Positions 9,646 to 18,545 of a stretch of 38,084 nucleotides of DNA are shown here, piece by piece; position 1 is the stretch's first letter; every line of letters starts with the position of its first letter. The notes below the pieces were generated by a model. That model searched no databases, was not told the origin of the DNA, and worked only from the letters and a program-made list of their open reading frames with translations. The translations under genes and the position numbers were made by a program. Location: the IMG/VR virus record IMGVR_UViG_3300045922_000154, positions 1-38,084 of that record. One strand, 5' to 3'. Source of the stretch: a virus.

Positions 9646-10812
9646 TTACACCCAATACACTGCCGTTAATACGTCACCAGTAACCGGCGCTGACGTAAAC
9701 GTGATCGTACTCCCCGACAGCGTATAGTCGTTCGACGCGCCGGGATTCTGCAACAACCCGTTCAAAAACAGCATCAGTAGTGACGGGGCACTAGTCAACG
9801 TAAACGTCGTATTACTCCCGTTAACCGTGCCGGACGGGGTCTCCCGAACCGGAGCACCGCCCCCGCCCCCTCCCGGCGCCCATTTTACTCCTAACGTCTG
9901 CGTCGAGTCCGCAGTCAACACATACCCGTTCGTACCGACCGGTAATCGGGCATGGGTCGTGCCATCATGTCCTAGCAGATCGCCCTTAGTCGTCAATACC
10001 CCCAATTGCGCGGCCCCAATACCGCCGTTCGCAACCCGTACACCCGATGACGATTTAGACAGCGTCGCACCGTCGAGCTGCAACGACAGGCCCCCCGTTA
10101 GCGTCAGGGCCGGACTGGTTGGGTTTAGTAGGACCGACAACCCGCTGGCAGTCGTTTGTAATCCAGAGTCAGCGGGCAATAGTACGCTAAGACCGCTCGC
10201 AGTCCGTTGCAACCCTCCTGTTGAGGTCACGATTACAGCCAGTCCGCTGGTCGTAGACAAACAGGGGTCCGTTGCATTGAGCTGTACTGATACCGTTGAA
10301 CCCGAAACCGAAATCGCACTGCCAGCCCCAACCGCCAGACCGGATGACGAGGTTGACAGTCCGGAGTTAGTCGGCAATCGAACCGACAAACCGCTCGATG
10401 TGGTTTGCAGTCCGCCCGTAGTCGATGCAATCACCGCCAACCCGCCGGACGTATTCAAGCAGGGGTTAGTCGCGTTCAGCGCGACCGCCACGGTCGATCC
10501 TGATACCGAGATGGCCGCCCCAGCCCCAACACCAATGCCCGACGCATTCATCGTCAGCCCGGAGTTGGTCAGCCGCTGGATAAACAGGCCGGTCGCGTCC
10601 GTAGTAAGTCCGGATGTAGCAGGGCGGCGAATACGCAGTGCCCCCGATGCCGTCTCTAACCCGCCATTGGGGTCCAACATCAGTGACAGTGACGAACCGC
10701 TGTTACTGATCGGCGGTGTTACATTGATCAACGCCGTACCAGCACCGTCCCGCAGTCGCTGCCAATTGCGCTGGAACCGTTTCAGCGAGTTTGGGTTACG
10801 ATCAATAGGCAT
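9646..10812 (-). CDS. Tail fibre with triple beta-spiral-like shaft repeats
   Basis: The likely start is ATG 10812, sharing one base with the TGA of the nozzle gene (TGATG coupling), giving 388 aa; an in-frame TTG at 10839 is less likely. The shaft contains many short repeats of the type SGLxVxxxxxSGLxT, and a ~60-residue unit with AISVSGSTV, LNAT and PCL appears twice. The alternation of hydrophobic residues and Gly turns resembles the triple beta-spiral of adenovirus/reovirus fibres and some phage fibres. LTTKGDLLGHDGTTHARLPVG marks the transition to a Gly-rich hinge and a C-terminal beta domain with TFTLTSAPS. The role is host attachment. Confidence 0.78.
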   Translation of the reverse strand: MPIDRNPNSLKRFQRNWQRLRDGAGTALINVTPPISNSGSSLSLMLDPNGGLETASGALRIRRPATSGLTTDATGLFIQRLTNSGLTMNASGIGVGAGAAISVSGSTVAVALNATNPCLNTSGGLAVIASTTGGLQTTSSGLSVRLPTNSGLSTSSSGLAVGAGSAISVSGSTVSVQLNATDPCLSTTSGLAVIVTSTGGLQRTASGLSVLLPADSGLQTTASGLSVLLNPTSPALTLTGGLSLQLDGATLSKSSSGVRVANGGIGAAQLGVLTTKGDLLGHDGTTHARLPVGTNGYVLTADSTQTLGVKWAPGGGGGGAPVRETPSGTVNGSNTTFTLTSAPSLLMLFLNGLLQNPGASNDYTLSGSTITFTSAPVTGDVLTAVYWV

Positions 10813-13295
10813 CAGCGTTGCCGTCCCGCCGGCGTCCAATCAACCGACATTTTTTCGAGTGAGAAATAATCACCATCATCAGCATTGCGAAGCTTGATGG
10901 TATGCCAACCACCACGAACTCGTGCAACACGGGTCAATCCTCGCCCGTCATTGACAAACCGGTATGTATACAGATACCGCTCTGTACCCTCAGTAACCGC
11001 ATACGCCGTTTTACCGCCCAGTAGATCCAAATCCAGATTCCAGACTGTTGAATCGTCGGGCGGAGCAACTTCACCCATGTCCAGATCGATCCGGTGGATC
11101 GTACTATCCCCGTTCGGATTCAGTTGCATCGGACCGATCTCGACGTGGCATGAAATCGGAGTCGAAACCTCATCCCGTCGGGTACGGTCAGACTGAGCAT
11201 AGATACGCCCATTCCGTCCCCCCAACAACAGGTACCGGCGGTCTGGATCGTCACCATAGTACGCTAACGCGGACATCGGTCCATGGTTGATCGGCCATTG
11301 CATCGGCCAATAACCACCGTTACGGGCGTCGTAGAACAAGTGGATAGAGTCCGCCGACGAAACACGGGTCGCAAAAACCCATAGGCCATGACGCTGATTG
11401 TCCCATTGCAAATCGATGTACCGGCTACGGCTACTGATCGCCGAGAAGAACTGCGGGTACACCAAATACGACATGTTTTCCGGCGAAGAATTGGGTGTTG
11501 GCGACATGCGATACAAACCGCCGGCGCCTACGAACCACACCGTGCCGGACGGGTCCACAGCCCACGCCCGTGGCCCAACGATTCCGGTATTCGATGTAAT
11601 TAAATCGATCGTACCCCCGTCCGCCGGGTCGCCGTTAACGGCATAAATAGAACGAGTCGTACCAATGACTAACACGTCATTGGTGAACGGAATGAGGGCA
11701 GTGATGGGCTCCCCGATCTTACCAATCGTACCAACATTGCCCGCAAACGCCGCAGCAGGGTCGGTCTGTGAATAGTCCCAGTCAAACGGATTACCAACAC
11801 GAGCGAAGAAAAAGTTTTGTGGGGCACCGGTCGGTGAAGCAACCACCAGCCGACCACGCCATGCGGCGGCCAAAGTACAGTTGGTTGGGGCAGTACCCGC
11901 CGACGCGGTATACGTCAGCATCGTATTGGCCGCCAGATCGACGCGATAGATCGGGGCACTTCCATCGACAATATACGCTTCACGATCGATCAGCGCGACT
12001 TCAGGGCGGAAAGTACCCAACAATACGTCTAATCCGCCCCCCGCGATCGGCATCCCGACGTGTGGGCGGCCGACATGTACCGACCGGCCGGACACGGCCA
12101 GCAGTTTATTCTCGGCGGATACCGACGATGGGGAACCAGTGTATACCATGAACTTTGTGACATACCCGTTCGCCGCCGTTGAGTCTGAGAGGGTTGAGTA
12201 GGTATACCCAAAACCGACACCGGACTGTGTCGCATAATCGGTTACAGTTGCTGAAAACAAAAATACATCGTCTACGTATACAGAGTACAGATTACCATTA
12301 ACCGTCACTACCATTGTGTGACGCCCCGTACTTAGATAGTTCGTACCCCCATACGTAAAGGACCCCGGAGTCGAGACAGTTCCACCCCCCGAATTAAGCA
12401 CACGTAACTTTACTGAGCACACACCAGCGGTATTGCGCTCCGCGTAAACGTTAACACTGGCGCGGGACGTCGTCGGATCGTTTGCCGTTCGGGTAAACAC
12501 ACTGATATAGCTAGGTTCAGCGCTACTAGTCCGCACCGTAAACGAGATCTCAATACGATACGTAGAGCCGACCGCCGGGGCAGTACGAACCGACCAAGGC
12601 ACCAGTGCGGAATATGTGCCGCCAGAACCACTACAATAGATAGCCCCGGACTGAATTGACCCTTGATTCGCCCGTGTATCAGATGCCCACACTGTGTCCC
12701 ATGAAAGAGGTGAATCAAGAGCGATCATCCGCAACCGTGCATCCCTGACACCGCCAACATCCCGGACCAAGGTACCGTCCGGATACGCCGAGAAATCTTC
12801 ACCGAATACCAGCGTATCGGCAGTCACGGTCGGTGATGACGGGATAGTGCTGACTTGTTTTAAGGCACGGATTGATTGGGATGCCGGACCGAGGGTCCGC
12901 GAGATAGAGTACGTCGTACCCGCAGTGACTGCGGTTGACAACGTCTGAGCCAGAGTAATCGTATCGGTATCCGGGGAATATGACGAAATCAGGGCAGTTG
13001 TCCCGTTCAACGGACCGGACGTGAACGTCACTGTCCCAAAGATTGACTCCGACGTGTACCCCGCATCGGCCAAACCGACATCGACAATCGTGGTCGTTGA
13101 ACCACCTTCAGCAATCAGACCCGTAATGTCTTCAAACAACCGGCCAGAACCCGGTCGTTGTGCGATCCGGCGCCGACCGTACCGATCGAAAGGCAACACG
13201 TTCAACGCGTCCCAACAAGTGTCCGCCGGTTGCTCAGAACGCGGTAACAGACGGTGTACGCCTTTATAAGGCATTGGTACAACGAACGTCGGCAT
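10812..13295 (-). CDS. Tail nozzle / tail tubular protein B-like
   Basis: This 827-aa, almost entirely beta protein opens with PYKGVHRLLPRSEQPADTCWDALNVLPFDRYGRRRIAQRPG. I associate that N-terminus with phage nozzle proteins of the T7 gp12/P22 gp10 type. Later segments (TRSIYAVNGDP, GPRAWAVDPSGTVWFVGAGGLYR, GGRNGRIYAQSD) look like beta-propeller blades. Nozzle proteins form the hexameric tip of short tails below the adaptor. The start shares one base with the previous stop (TAATG), and the next fibre gene starts in the same way, so the tail genes are translationally coupled. The family assignment rests on pattern and position. Confidence 0.75.
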   Translation of the reverse strand: MPTFVVPMPYKGVHRLLPRSEQPADTCWDALNVLPFDRYGRRRIAQRPGSGRLFEDITGLIAEGGSTTTIVDVGLADAGYTSESIFGTVTFTSGPLNGTTALISSYSPDTDTITLAQTLSTAVTAGTTYSISRTLGPASQSIRALKQVSTIPSSPTVTADTLVFGEDFSAYPDGTLVRDVGGVRDARLRMIALDSPLSWDTVWASDTRANQGSIQSGAIYCSGSGGTYSALVPWSVRTAPAVGSTYRIEISFTVRTSSAEPSYISVFTRTANDPTTSRASVNVYAERNTAGVCSVKLRVLNSGGGTVSTPGSFTYGGTNYLSTGRHTMVVTVNGNLYSVYVDDVFLFSATVTDYATQSGVGFGYTYSTLSDSTAANGYVTKFMVYTGSPSSVSAENKLLAVSGRSVHVGRPHVGMPIAGGGLDVLLGTFRPEVALIDREAYIVDGSAPIYRVDLAANTMLTYTASAGTAPTNCTLAAAWRGRLVVASPTGAPQNFFFARVGNPFDWDYSQTDPAAAFAGNVGTIGKIGEPITALIPFTNDVLVIGTTRSIYAVNGDPADGGTIDLITSNTGIVGPRAWAVDPSGTVWFVGAGGLYRMSPTPNSSPENMSYLVYPQFFSAISSRSRYIDLQWDNQRHGLWVFATRVSSADSIHLFYDARNGGYWPMQWPINHGPMSALAYYGDDPDRRYLLLGGRNGRIYAQSDRTRRDEVSTPISCHVEIGPMQLNPNGDSTIHRIDLDMGEVAPPDDSTVWNLDLDLLGGKTAYAVTEGTERYLYTYRFVNDGRGLTRVARVRGGWHTIKLRNADDGDYFSLEKMSVDWTPAGRQR

Positions 13296-14032
13296 TACAG
13301 CGGCCTCCGATTCAGATAAACAGATGACACGCCATTCAATGGAACCTGAACGACCTGATGAAACTGGTCATTAGCCCATCCATACGCAAACCCGTGCTGT
13401 TGGGCGAATGCCCCTAAATGGGAGCGGGCATATTCCATCGACAACTGACACAAACACCCACACTGATAGCCGGTCACTGACGCATCCGATCGAGCCACCG
13501 GAACCGCCTCGATACGATGCCCATGCCCAAACACCACGTTGCCGTATGACCATGCCATATGCTTGGTCAACAGGTTGCCCCCGCCAAACCCGTGCGTAAA
13601 TCGCAGTGAACCCAGTCGATACACGCCCACAACCCGATCATAGGGCAATAGTTGTACCTTCAACTTTGACACGGCGTCTGTAAACCGCTTGATATAACAG
13701 TCCGCCAGCTCGGCTAATGGGCCCGCCTTACGAACCCCATACCGACACACCGCATCCCACAATCGTTGATCGTGGTTTCCCAGCAACAACACATGGGGTC
13801 GGTAACGGTCTAAAAACTCGACCCCGGCCTCGAAATCCTCGCTCAGTCGTTTCTGCTTCTCGTCAGCATCCGCTGCGGCACGGAGCGCCGGAAAGTCCCA
13901 TAGGTCACCGCCAAAAATACGGCGCGCCTTCCTCTTCGGATCGATCAGCGATACCGCTTTATGAAACGCATCCACTGCATCCATATCCGCCGCGTTACCG
14001 TGTAAATCCGACGCAAAAATAAACTCATCCAT
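13295..14032 (-). CDS. Calcineurin-like metallophosphoesterase
   Basis: The start is ATG 14032 with GGAGG four bases upstream, 20 bases after the adaptor gene, giving 245 aa; a longer frame into the adaptor gene lacks such a site. All motifs of the family are present: DLH (D9, H11), GDLWD (D43), GNHD (N86-H87-D88), a His in FTHGFGG (H147) and GHGH (H170, H172). Together these coordinate two metal ions. The substrate could be a nucleic acid or a small phosphoester; the sequence does not tell. Its place between adaptor and nozzle implies late expression and possibly virion association, but it could simply be an enzyme inserted in the late operon. Confidence 0.88.
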   Translation of the reverse strand: MDEFIFASDLHGNAADMDAVDAFHKAVSLIDPKRKARRIFGGDLWDFPALRAAADADEKQKRLSEDFEAGVEFLDRYRPHVLLLGNHDQRLWDAVCRYGVRKAGPLAELADCYIKRFTDAVSKLKVQLLPYDRVVGVYRLGSLRFTHGFGGGNLLTKHMAWSYGNVVFGHGHRIEAVPVARSDASVTGYQCGCLCQLSMEYARSHLGAFAQQHGFAYGWANDQFHQVVQVPLNGVSSVYLNRRPL

Positions 14033-14052
14033 CGTGCCTCCGGTACCTGACA

Positions 14053-15078
14053 CTACTCCAACGGCGTACCCCCATAGCTGGTCGGTCGGGCGTAACTGGA
14101 CGGGCGTCGGAATGCCCATGTTGAATCCCCGTCGCCGTAGGGACGGTTACGGGCCGGCGCCGCACGAGCGTCCAATCGCTTGGACCGTGCCAATGCGGCC
14201 TGATAAGCCGCCTCATGAATACCGATCTGATCGTTACGCAACCGTTCGGCCTCCGCCAACGCGGCCTCCAAGATCGCATGGTCGTGTTGGAAACCGGCGA
14301 CGCTGACATCGGTTGCATTGGCCAGTGCCTGTGGAAAACGCTTGTAGATCGCAGTGACTACTTCGCCGCCGGTCGGTTCCGGCCAGAACAATGCTTCCCA
14401 ACGACGGCCATCGGACGCCGTCGTCGTATTAATCGGGCGGAACGCGACATACGTCGGAGTACCTGAAGTACGTGCGCCGGCCCTAAACTCCCGGATTTCG
14501 GGTTCGGATACTTCTTCGATGGTAATTCGTGGCCCGTTTTCGTCATAAGTGAAAGGCGCCTTTAGCAGCCCGTAAAAGTCGTCGGGCAAGTAATAGCGCC
14601 ATGCCATGCCCCCCGGATTACGCGCCCCGGCGTAGTATAAAATATCCCCAGCCCCGATACTCGAAGGGACTGCTGTAAACGTAAACACGCCGGTCGCACC
14701 CGTGTAATCGGCTACGTCCAGTTCGTAGTACATACGAGTCCCGGTATCGTACAGGCTAATATTCCAGCCGTTGAAATGGTCGTCGGGAAGCAACCCGGCA
14801 AGGGATGCCACAGTCACTGTGGTCGCCGAAGCTGACGTAATAGAGCCAGAGGATTGCGATACAAACCTGACAGAAAGTGGAACATTCAAAAAGCTCCATT
14901 TGTCATTCTCGCTTAAAAAACGTCGATATCCATCATTGACCAGACGACCGACCAGATCAAGGTCGTGCGAGTCGGTCGGCAAACTAGCGACACCACCGGT
15001 AATCGGTGCAACGCCAAGATACTCTGCCACACGAATACGCAATGCGGAGTACGTCAGTCGCAGAGTCGGGTCAGCCAT
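14053..15078 (-). CDS. Head-tail adaptor / tail tubular protein A-like
   Basis: This 341-aa protein starts at ATG 15078 with GAGGTG five bases upstream. It begins with helices (RLTYSALRIRVAEYLG... DLVGRLVNDGYRRFLSE), has a central beta domain, and ends with a helical segment (FQHDHAILEAALAEAERLRND) followed by a basic tail. This arrangement is typical of the gp11/gp4-type adaptor proteins that form the ring under the portal in podoviruses. It is the first gene after a strong intrinsic terminator, so it needs read-through or an unseen promoter. Confidence 0.75.
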   Translation of the reverse strand: MADPTLRLTYSALRIRVAEYLGVAPITGGVASLPTDSHDLDLVGRLVNDGYRRFLSENDKWSFLNVPLSVRFVSQSSGSITSASATTVTVASLAGLLPDDHFNGWNISLYDTGTRMYYELDVADYTGATGVFTFTAVPSSIGAGDILYYAGARNPGGMAWRYYLPDDFYGLLKAPFTYDENGPRITIEEVSEPEIREFRAGARTSGTPTYVAFRPINTTTASDGRRWEALFWPEPTGGEVVTAIYKRFPQALANATDVSVAGFQHDHAILEAALAEAERLRNDQIGIHEAAYQAALARSKRLDARAAPARNRPYGDGDSTWAFRRPSSYARPTSYGGTPLE

Positions 15079-15103
15079 TCGAACACCTCATTCGTTACTA
15101 AAA

Positions 15104-15128
15104 AGCCTGCGTCGCGTACGACGCAGGC
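15104..15128 (-). terminator. Intrinsic terminator after the capsid module
   Basis: A perfect 10-bp stem (arms 15105-15114 and 15119-15128, loop CGTA) is followed on the minus strand by TTTTTAGT. It lies between the 58-aa protein and the adaptor gene and should stop or reduce transcription from capsid into tail genes. Confidence 0.85.
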
Positions 15129-15162
15129 CGGAGGCATCCCGCCCGGTTACACGGACGGGCAG

Positions 15163-15339
15163 TTACTTACGCGGTACGGTACGGTGAGTATGCGTCGCCG
15201 TATCATACTTCTTCGTCAGCCTTGGCTCATTACCTTTTCGCGTCGCGTTATAAATCTTGGCTGCTCGCGTCCTTGCATCCGACAAAGGCACCCCTTTTTC
15301 TACCAACGAGTCACGGACCGCTTCGTAACGAGCGGGCAT
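15163..15339 (-). CDS. Small basic phage protein, 58 aa
   Basis: An ATG at 15339 with GGTGA four bases upstream opens a 58-aa frame ending in TAA at 15163. It begins MPARYEAVRDSLVEKGVPLS and continues DARTRAAKIYNATRKGN, then a basic tail. Small proteins with a 'LVxKGxxxxxAxxxAAxIYNxT' core are common in capsid regions of phages. Residues ~5-35 look like two helices. The function is unknown; the position between the decoration protein and a terminator makes it the last gene of the capsid transcript. It could bind DNA or be a minor virion component. Confidence 0.75.
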   Translation of the reverse strand: MPARYEAVRDSLVEKGVPLSDARTRAAKIYNATRKGNEPRLTKKYDTATHTHRTVPRK

Positions 15340-15378
15340 ATTTCACCACACGCCCTTCTGACCGAGCCAGCACAAAGC

Positions 15379-15404
15379 GTAGCCCGGCAGTTACGCCGAG
15401 CTAC
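15379..15404 (-). promoter_or_regulatory. Intercistronic RNA hairpin
   Basis: Ten-base arms (15379-15388 and 15395-15404) pair completely in minus-strand RNA when one G-U pair is allowed; on the plus strand that position would be a C-A mismatch. The hairpin lies between the decoration gene and the 58-aa gene and has no U-run, so it more likely affects mRNA stability or processing than termination. Confidence 0.5.
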
Positions 15405-15416
15405 ACCGGGAAAAGG

Positions 15417-15860
15417 CTAAATCTTCTGAACCAAGATTGCCACGTTAGCGTCTGCCGTCTGAGCTTCCAACGCCCGGAACAGGTTTTCGCCCAAGGCCGC
15501 AGTTCCTGCCACCAGTGCGCCCGAAGTCGCATCCGGTTCGAGGACCGCACCAGCAGTTACGTCAGTAACCCCATTCACCTCGGCGCGTACAACGTCGCCG
15601 GGATGGGGCACATACAGATCAACATAGCACGGGCCCTGCTGACCTGCCGATGACGGAGTCACAATGCCCGCAAAACGGGTCACGTTGTTGGCGTTCAACG
15701 CTTCGACCGCATACCCAAGACGGAGCTTGGGGTCGCCGTTCGTTGGGGCGTCGTGGTCCAAACCAAGCACTTGGCCGTTACGCAGGACAGTCGTACCGAT
15801 GAAGTATCGGCGAACAACCTTCACGTCCGACGGGGCCGAATTGTAGTTAGGTAGAGACAT
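15417..15860 (-). CDS. Head decoration/cement-like protein
   Basis: This 147-aa, mostly beta protein lies directly downstream of the major capsid gene. GQVLGLDHDAPTNGDPKLRLGYAVEALNANNVTRFAGIV and a C-terminus with GAVLEPDATSGALVA and NVAILVQKI resemble small capsid-stabilising proteins with a beta-tulip or beta-barrel fold. The start at 15860 has GAAAGGA upstream. The adjacency to capsid and the absence of catalytic residues support a structural role. It could also be a minor capsid protein of another fold. Confidence 0.65.
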   Translation of the reverse strand: MSLPNYNSAPSDVKVVRRYFIGTTVLRNGQVLGLDHDAPTNGDPKLRLGYAVEALNANNVTRFAGIVTPSSAGQQGPCYVDLYVPHPGDVVRAEVNGVTDVTAGAVLEPDATSGALVAGTAALGENLFRALEAQTADANVAILVQKI

Positions 15861-15879
15861 AGGTTTCCTTTCTTCATTG

Positions 15880-15900
15880 GGGGGCTGAAACCCAGCCCCC
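15880..15900 (-). promoter_or_regulatory. GC-rich hairpin between capsid and decoration genes
   Basis: Arms 15880-15887 and 15893-15900 (GGGGGCTG with its complement) form an 8-bp stem just after the capsid stop. There is no U-run downstream, so this is probably an mRNA-stability or processing element that sets relative expression, not a full terminator. Confidence 0.55.
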
Positions 15901-15920
15901 GGTTACATACTCGACACCGA

Positions 15921-17054
15921 CTAGTCAGCCAGAGCCTTGTGAATCACAAAACCGGCTTCACGGACGTTCGTGCAGAAGTACTGGTAACTTCCGTCAATGA
16001 ACGTAACGATGACGTTATGGGTTTCCACGTCCATCATAGGTTCGCTTTCACGGAGCCAATCGCCTTCCTGCACAATGGGGAAGAACTTAGCATGGTTGAC
16101 GCCGTATACCGGATCGGACGTATCCGAATCCAATACGGGGGCGTACAACAGCGGAACACGGCGGAACGCCGTTACACCGTGGAAGGCAGCCAGATCGGGA
16201 CCGAGCTTCTCGCTCCCCACGTTCTGTGACTGAACCAGTTCTTCCAGTTGGGTCAACGTCGAAAGATTGGTGTAAATCTTAAAGTTCGACTTTGGCCCGC
16301 TCTCCAAGTCCTTTGCCAGCATGGGTGACTGGAACGAAGTAGCATGGAAAGCCCGACGCAACTTACGGACCAAATCCGACGTAGACACCGACGCATACAC
16401 GTCCGCGTAGTTGCGCCAACGCGACTCTGCGGTCGGATTAATCCCGCCTTTATCGGTCAACACATCAGTGCCGCCAGCACCGATACCGCCACCGAAGCGG
16501 ATACGACGACCAACGAAACCGCCACCGTTGGCAACGGAGTCGATTGCCGCATTGTACCCGGCACCAGCGGGCGGGACCGCCTTGCTCAACCAATAGCTCA
16601 GTCCACGGGGGTTGAGGTCGTCGGACGGAGACGCTGGGGTGCCCCAACCAGTCCGTTCCAACAGGTTCGCCAAACTCACCAAACCATCAACCCGGCGGCT
16701 CTTAAGAAGCTCGATGTATCGAGCCGGAGCCCGGTTCCGCAGGGCTTCACGGCGTTCAATCGCATAATGCGACTGGACCTGAACCCACGGAGCCGTGATC
16801 TGCGACTGCACATCGGCCACGCCGATCGCCGTCTTTTGATAGAGGCGAACGTGCTGAGCCGTACCCGAATCATCCAGAATGATATTACGCTTAATGCTCG
16901 TACCGGATTCGGCCTGCACCTTTTCGTTTTTAAACCACTGATTGACGATCAAGTAGTTTTGGTAATCCAAAGCCACTTCAAAGTCAAGGTCAGGCAGGTT
17001 CTCCAACGTCGTTCGTTGCAGATCGATCAGGTCACTGTTACTAATACCAGCCAT
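15921..17054 (-). CDS. Major capsid protein (HK97-fold type)
   Basis: This 377-aa protein starts at ATG 17054 with GGGGAG six bases upstream. Its N-terminus (NSDLIDLQRTTLENLPDLDFEVALDYQNYLIVNQWF) and the motif ESGTSIKRNIILDDSGTAQ match a capsid group found in many podoviruses. The middle contains EALRNRAPARYIELLKSRR, and the C-terminus has strand-rich segments (FFPIVQEGDWLRESEPMMDVETHNVIVTFIDGSYQYFC). The gene order scaffold-capsid-decoration supports the call. The length is normal for this type, and no maturation protease gene was seen next to it. Confidence 0.85.
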   Translation of the reverse strand: MAGISNSDLIDLQRTTLENLPDLDFEVALDYQNYLIVNQWFKNEKVQAESGTSIKRNIILDDSGTAQHVRLYQKTAIGVADVQSQITAPWVQVQSHYAIERREALRNRAPARYIELLKSRRVDGLVSLANLLERTGWGTPASPSDDLNPRGLSYWLSKAVPPAGAGYNAAIDSVANGGGFVGRRIRFGGGIGAGGTDVLTDKGGINPTAESRWRNYADVYASVSTSDLVRKLRRAFHATSFQSPMLAKDLESGPKSNFKIYTNLSTLTQLEELVQSQNVGSEKLGPDLAAFHGVTAFRRVPLLYAPVLDSDTSDPVYGVNHAKFFPIVQEGDWLRESEPMMDVETHNVIVTFIDGSYQYFCTNVREAGFVIHKALAD

Positions 17055-17097
17055 GACTTACTCCCCGATTATGGGTTAAACTTTCTGATACACTGAG

Positions 17098-18150
17098 TCA
17101 GTCAATACCCAACTCAGCCAACCGACGCGAATAGGCTTCCATAGCGGTCGCCTCAGACCGTTTCACACCACGGGCTTCAGGGTTAACCCTCGCCGTCGGG
17201 CGGGCAGTGGTCTGCTTCGCACGTTTCTGCACCGCCTGCACTACCTCTTTCCGCGCTTCGGCCTTCACCGCGTCACGGGCAAGGATGTAGTGGGCATGGT
17301 TCAGTGCCTGTGACACGGACATTGACCGTCCTTGTGCCAGTGCACCGGCCCGAATCTGGTCCGCCAAACTTGCTAACTCCTGCCGACGATTGTACTGTTC
17401 AACCGTCAATGCGTTCACATTGTCGGCGTTCCCGTACAGCGTCGGGTGTTTGGACGCCAGATCACGGATCACCGTGTTAGCTTCCGCCGCCACGGTCTGC
17501 AACTCCTGCGCCCTTGCGGCCTGCTCAGCCCGCATCAGGCGTTCTTCCAGTACCAGTTGCTTGACTAAAAACTGGTCACGAACCACCTTCAGCAGGTTAG
17601 CCGCGTGTTCGCCGTTTTCCTCGGCGAAACGCTTCAGTGCTTCGTCCGATAATTCGGGAGGGAGCACTGAGGTCGGGGCGGGCGGGACAGTAGCGGCCAC
17701 GTTCTGCGCCGGTGCAGGCTGGTTATTGCCGGGGACGGACGCAAGATACTGGCGGGACTGTTCCGCAAGTGCAACTGCAAACGATTCAAACGTCTCGCGA
17801 GCCAACTCCGGGTCTGCCGCAACGAGACGATCGATTTTCTCATCCGACCAGCCAAAGTCTTTGGCAACGGCACGGAGGTCCGGGTCAAACCCGTCATCCT
17901 TTTTTACCGCCGCATCTGACCCAGACTGGTTTACTGTATCCGACGGAGTCTCAGACGCCGATACTTCACCGTCCGGAGCAGTCGGATCAGCCAAACCCTC
18001 TTGTTCGAGTTCGTCCGCCTGCTGCTGGGCTTCCGTATATACCGGCGCCTCTGAAACCAGCTCTGCCGCAGCTTCTTTATCACGTCCTTCATCAAAGAAC
18101 GCCTCAACCGCACTCATCGCTGCCGCATCGCTTTTTTCATTCCTAGCCAT
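17098..18150 (-). CDS. Scaffolding-like protein
   Basis: This 350-aa protein has an acidic, disordered N-terminal third (ADELEQEGLADPTAPDGEVSASE), then long helices with many Ala, Gln and Arg (residues ~180-320) and a basic C-terminus (KRAKQTTARPTARVNPEARGVKR). A basic helical tail that docks to the capsid inner surface is typical of scaffolding proteins. It lies immediately upstream of the major capsid gene, with GGAGG nine bases before its ATG. A TTGACT-17-TACCAT promoter precedes it, which could give extra expression of scaffold and capsid. Confidence 0.75.
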   Translation of the reverse strand: MARNEKSDAAAMSAVEAFFDEGRDKEAAAELVSEAPVYTEAQQQADELEQEGLADPTAPDGEVSASETPSDTVNQSGSDAAVKKDDGFDPDLRAVAKDFGWSDEKIDRLVAADPELARETFESFAVALAEQSRQYLASVPGNNQPAPAQNVAATVPPAPTSVLPPELSDEALKRFAEENGEHAANLLKVVRDQFLVKQLVLEERLMRAEQAARAQELQTVAAEANTVIRDLASKHPTLYGNADNVNALTVEQYNRRQELASLADQIRAGALAQGRSMSVSQALNHAHYILARDAVKAEARKEVVQAVQKRAKQTTARPTARVNPEARGVKRSEATAMEAYSRRLAELGID

Positions 18151-18173
18151 GTTTACAAGCCTCCATAGATTCT

Positions 18174-18202
18174 ATGGTACCACACAATGTCAAGATAGTC
18201 AA
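18174..18202 (-). promoter_or_regulatory. Sigma70-type promoter upstream of scaffold/capsid
   Basis: On the minus strand, TTGACT (18202-18197), a 17-base spacer and TACCAT (18179-18174) precede the scaffold gene. TGG directly before the -10 gives an extended -10. The early transcript can fold a small CCATAG/CTATGG hairpin (18163-18177) just before the GGAGG site. Confidence 0.6.
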
Positions 18203-18220
18203 GATAGAAAATCTATAAAA

Positions 18221-18538
18221 TCATCCGTAATCCGCATACCCCAATTCTTTCAACACTTTTTTACGGTGCGCAACCGATTTAATCACCATGCGCCCGTCCG
18301 GGGCAAACTCGTGATGTGGAAACCGGCGGCGGGCCTCGTCGATCTGTGATGGATGGACCCCCAACGCCTCAGACAAATATGCCCCCTTCTTCCCCGACGG
18401 GATACAGCTACGTGCCCCGTAGTCCCTATACATCTCCCGCCCACACTTTTCGCACATCACCGGGTCACTGCATCGGGAAACCCGGCGGTACACTTCAACT
18501 GCATGTCCACAATCGCACACAAAGTCGTATAAGGGCAT
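18221..18538 (-). CDS. FmdB-like zinc ribbon protein
   Basis: This 105-aa protein begins MPLYDFVCDCGHAVEVYRR, a pattern close to the FmdB-type zinc ribbon. Cys8/Cys10 and Cys29/Cys32 (CEKC) provide four plausible zinc ligands. The C-terminal half is basic (VAHRKKVLKELGYADYG). The start at 18538 has GAGG upstream and follows the portal stop by seven bases. It may be a minor head or regulatory protein that binds nucleic acid or a partner; the function is not established. Confidence 0.75.
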   Translation of the reverse strand: MPLYDFVCDCGHAVEVYRRVSRCSDPVMCEKCGREMYRDYGARSCIPSGKKGAYLSEALGVHPSQIDEARRRFPHHEFAPDGRMVIKSVAHRKKVLKELGYADYG

Positions 18539-18545
18539 ATCAACC

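Noticed and set aside
9827-10897. A long (356-aa) plus-strand reading frame antisense to the fibre gene
   Set aside because: It mirrors the repetitive fibre codons, has Pro/Val-rich composition without fold character, and no translation signal.
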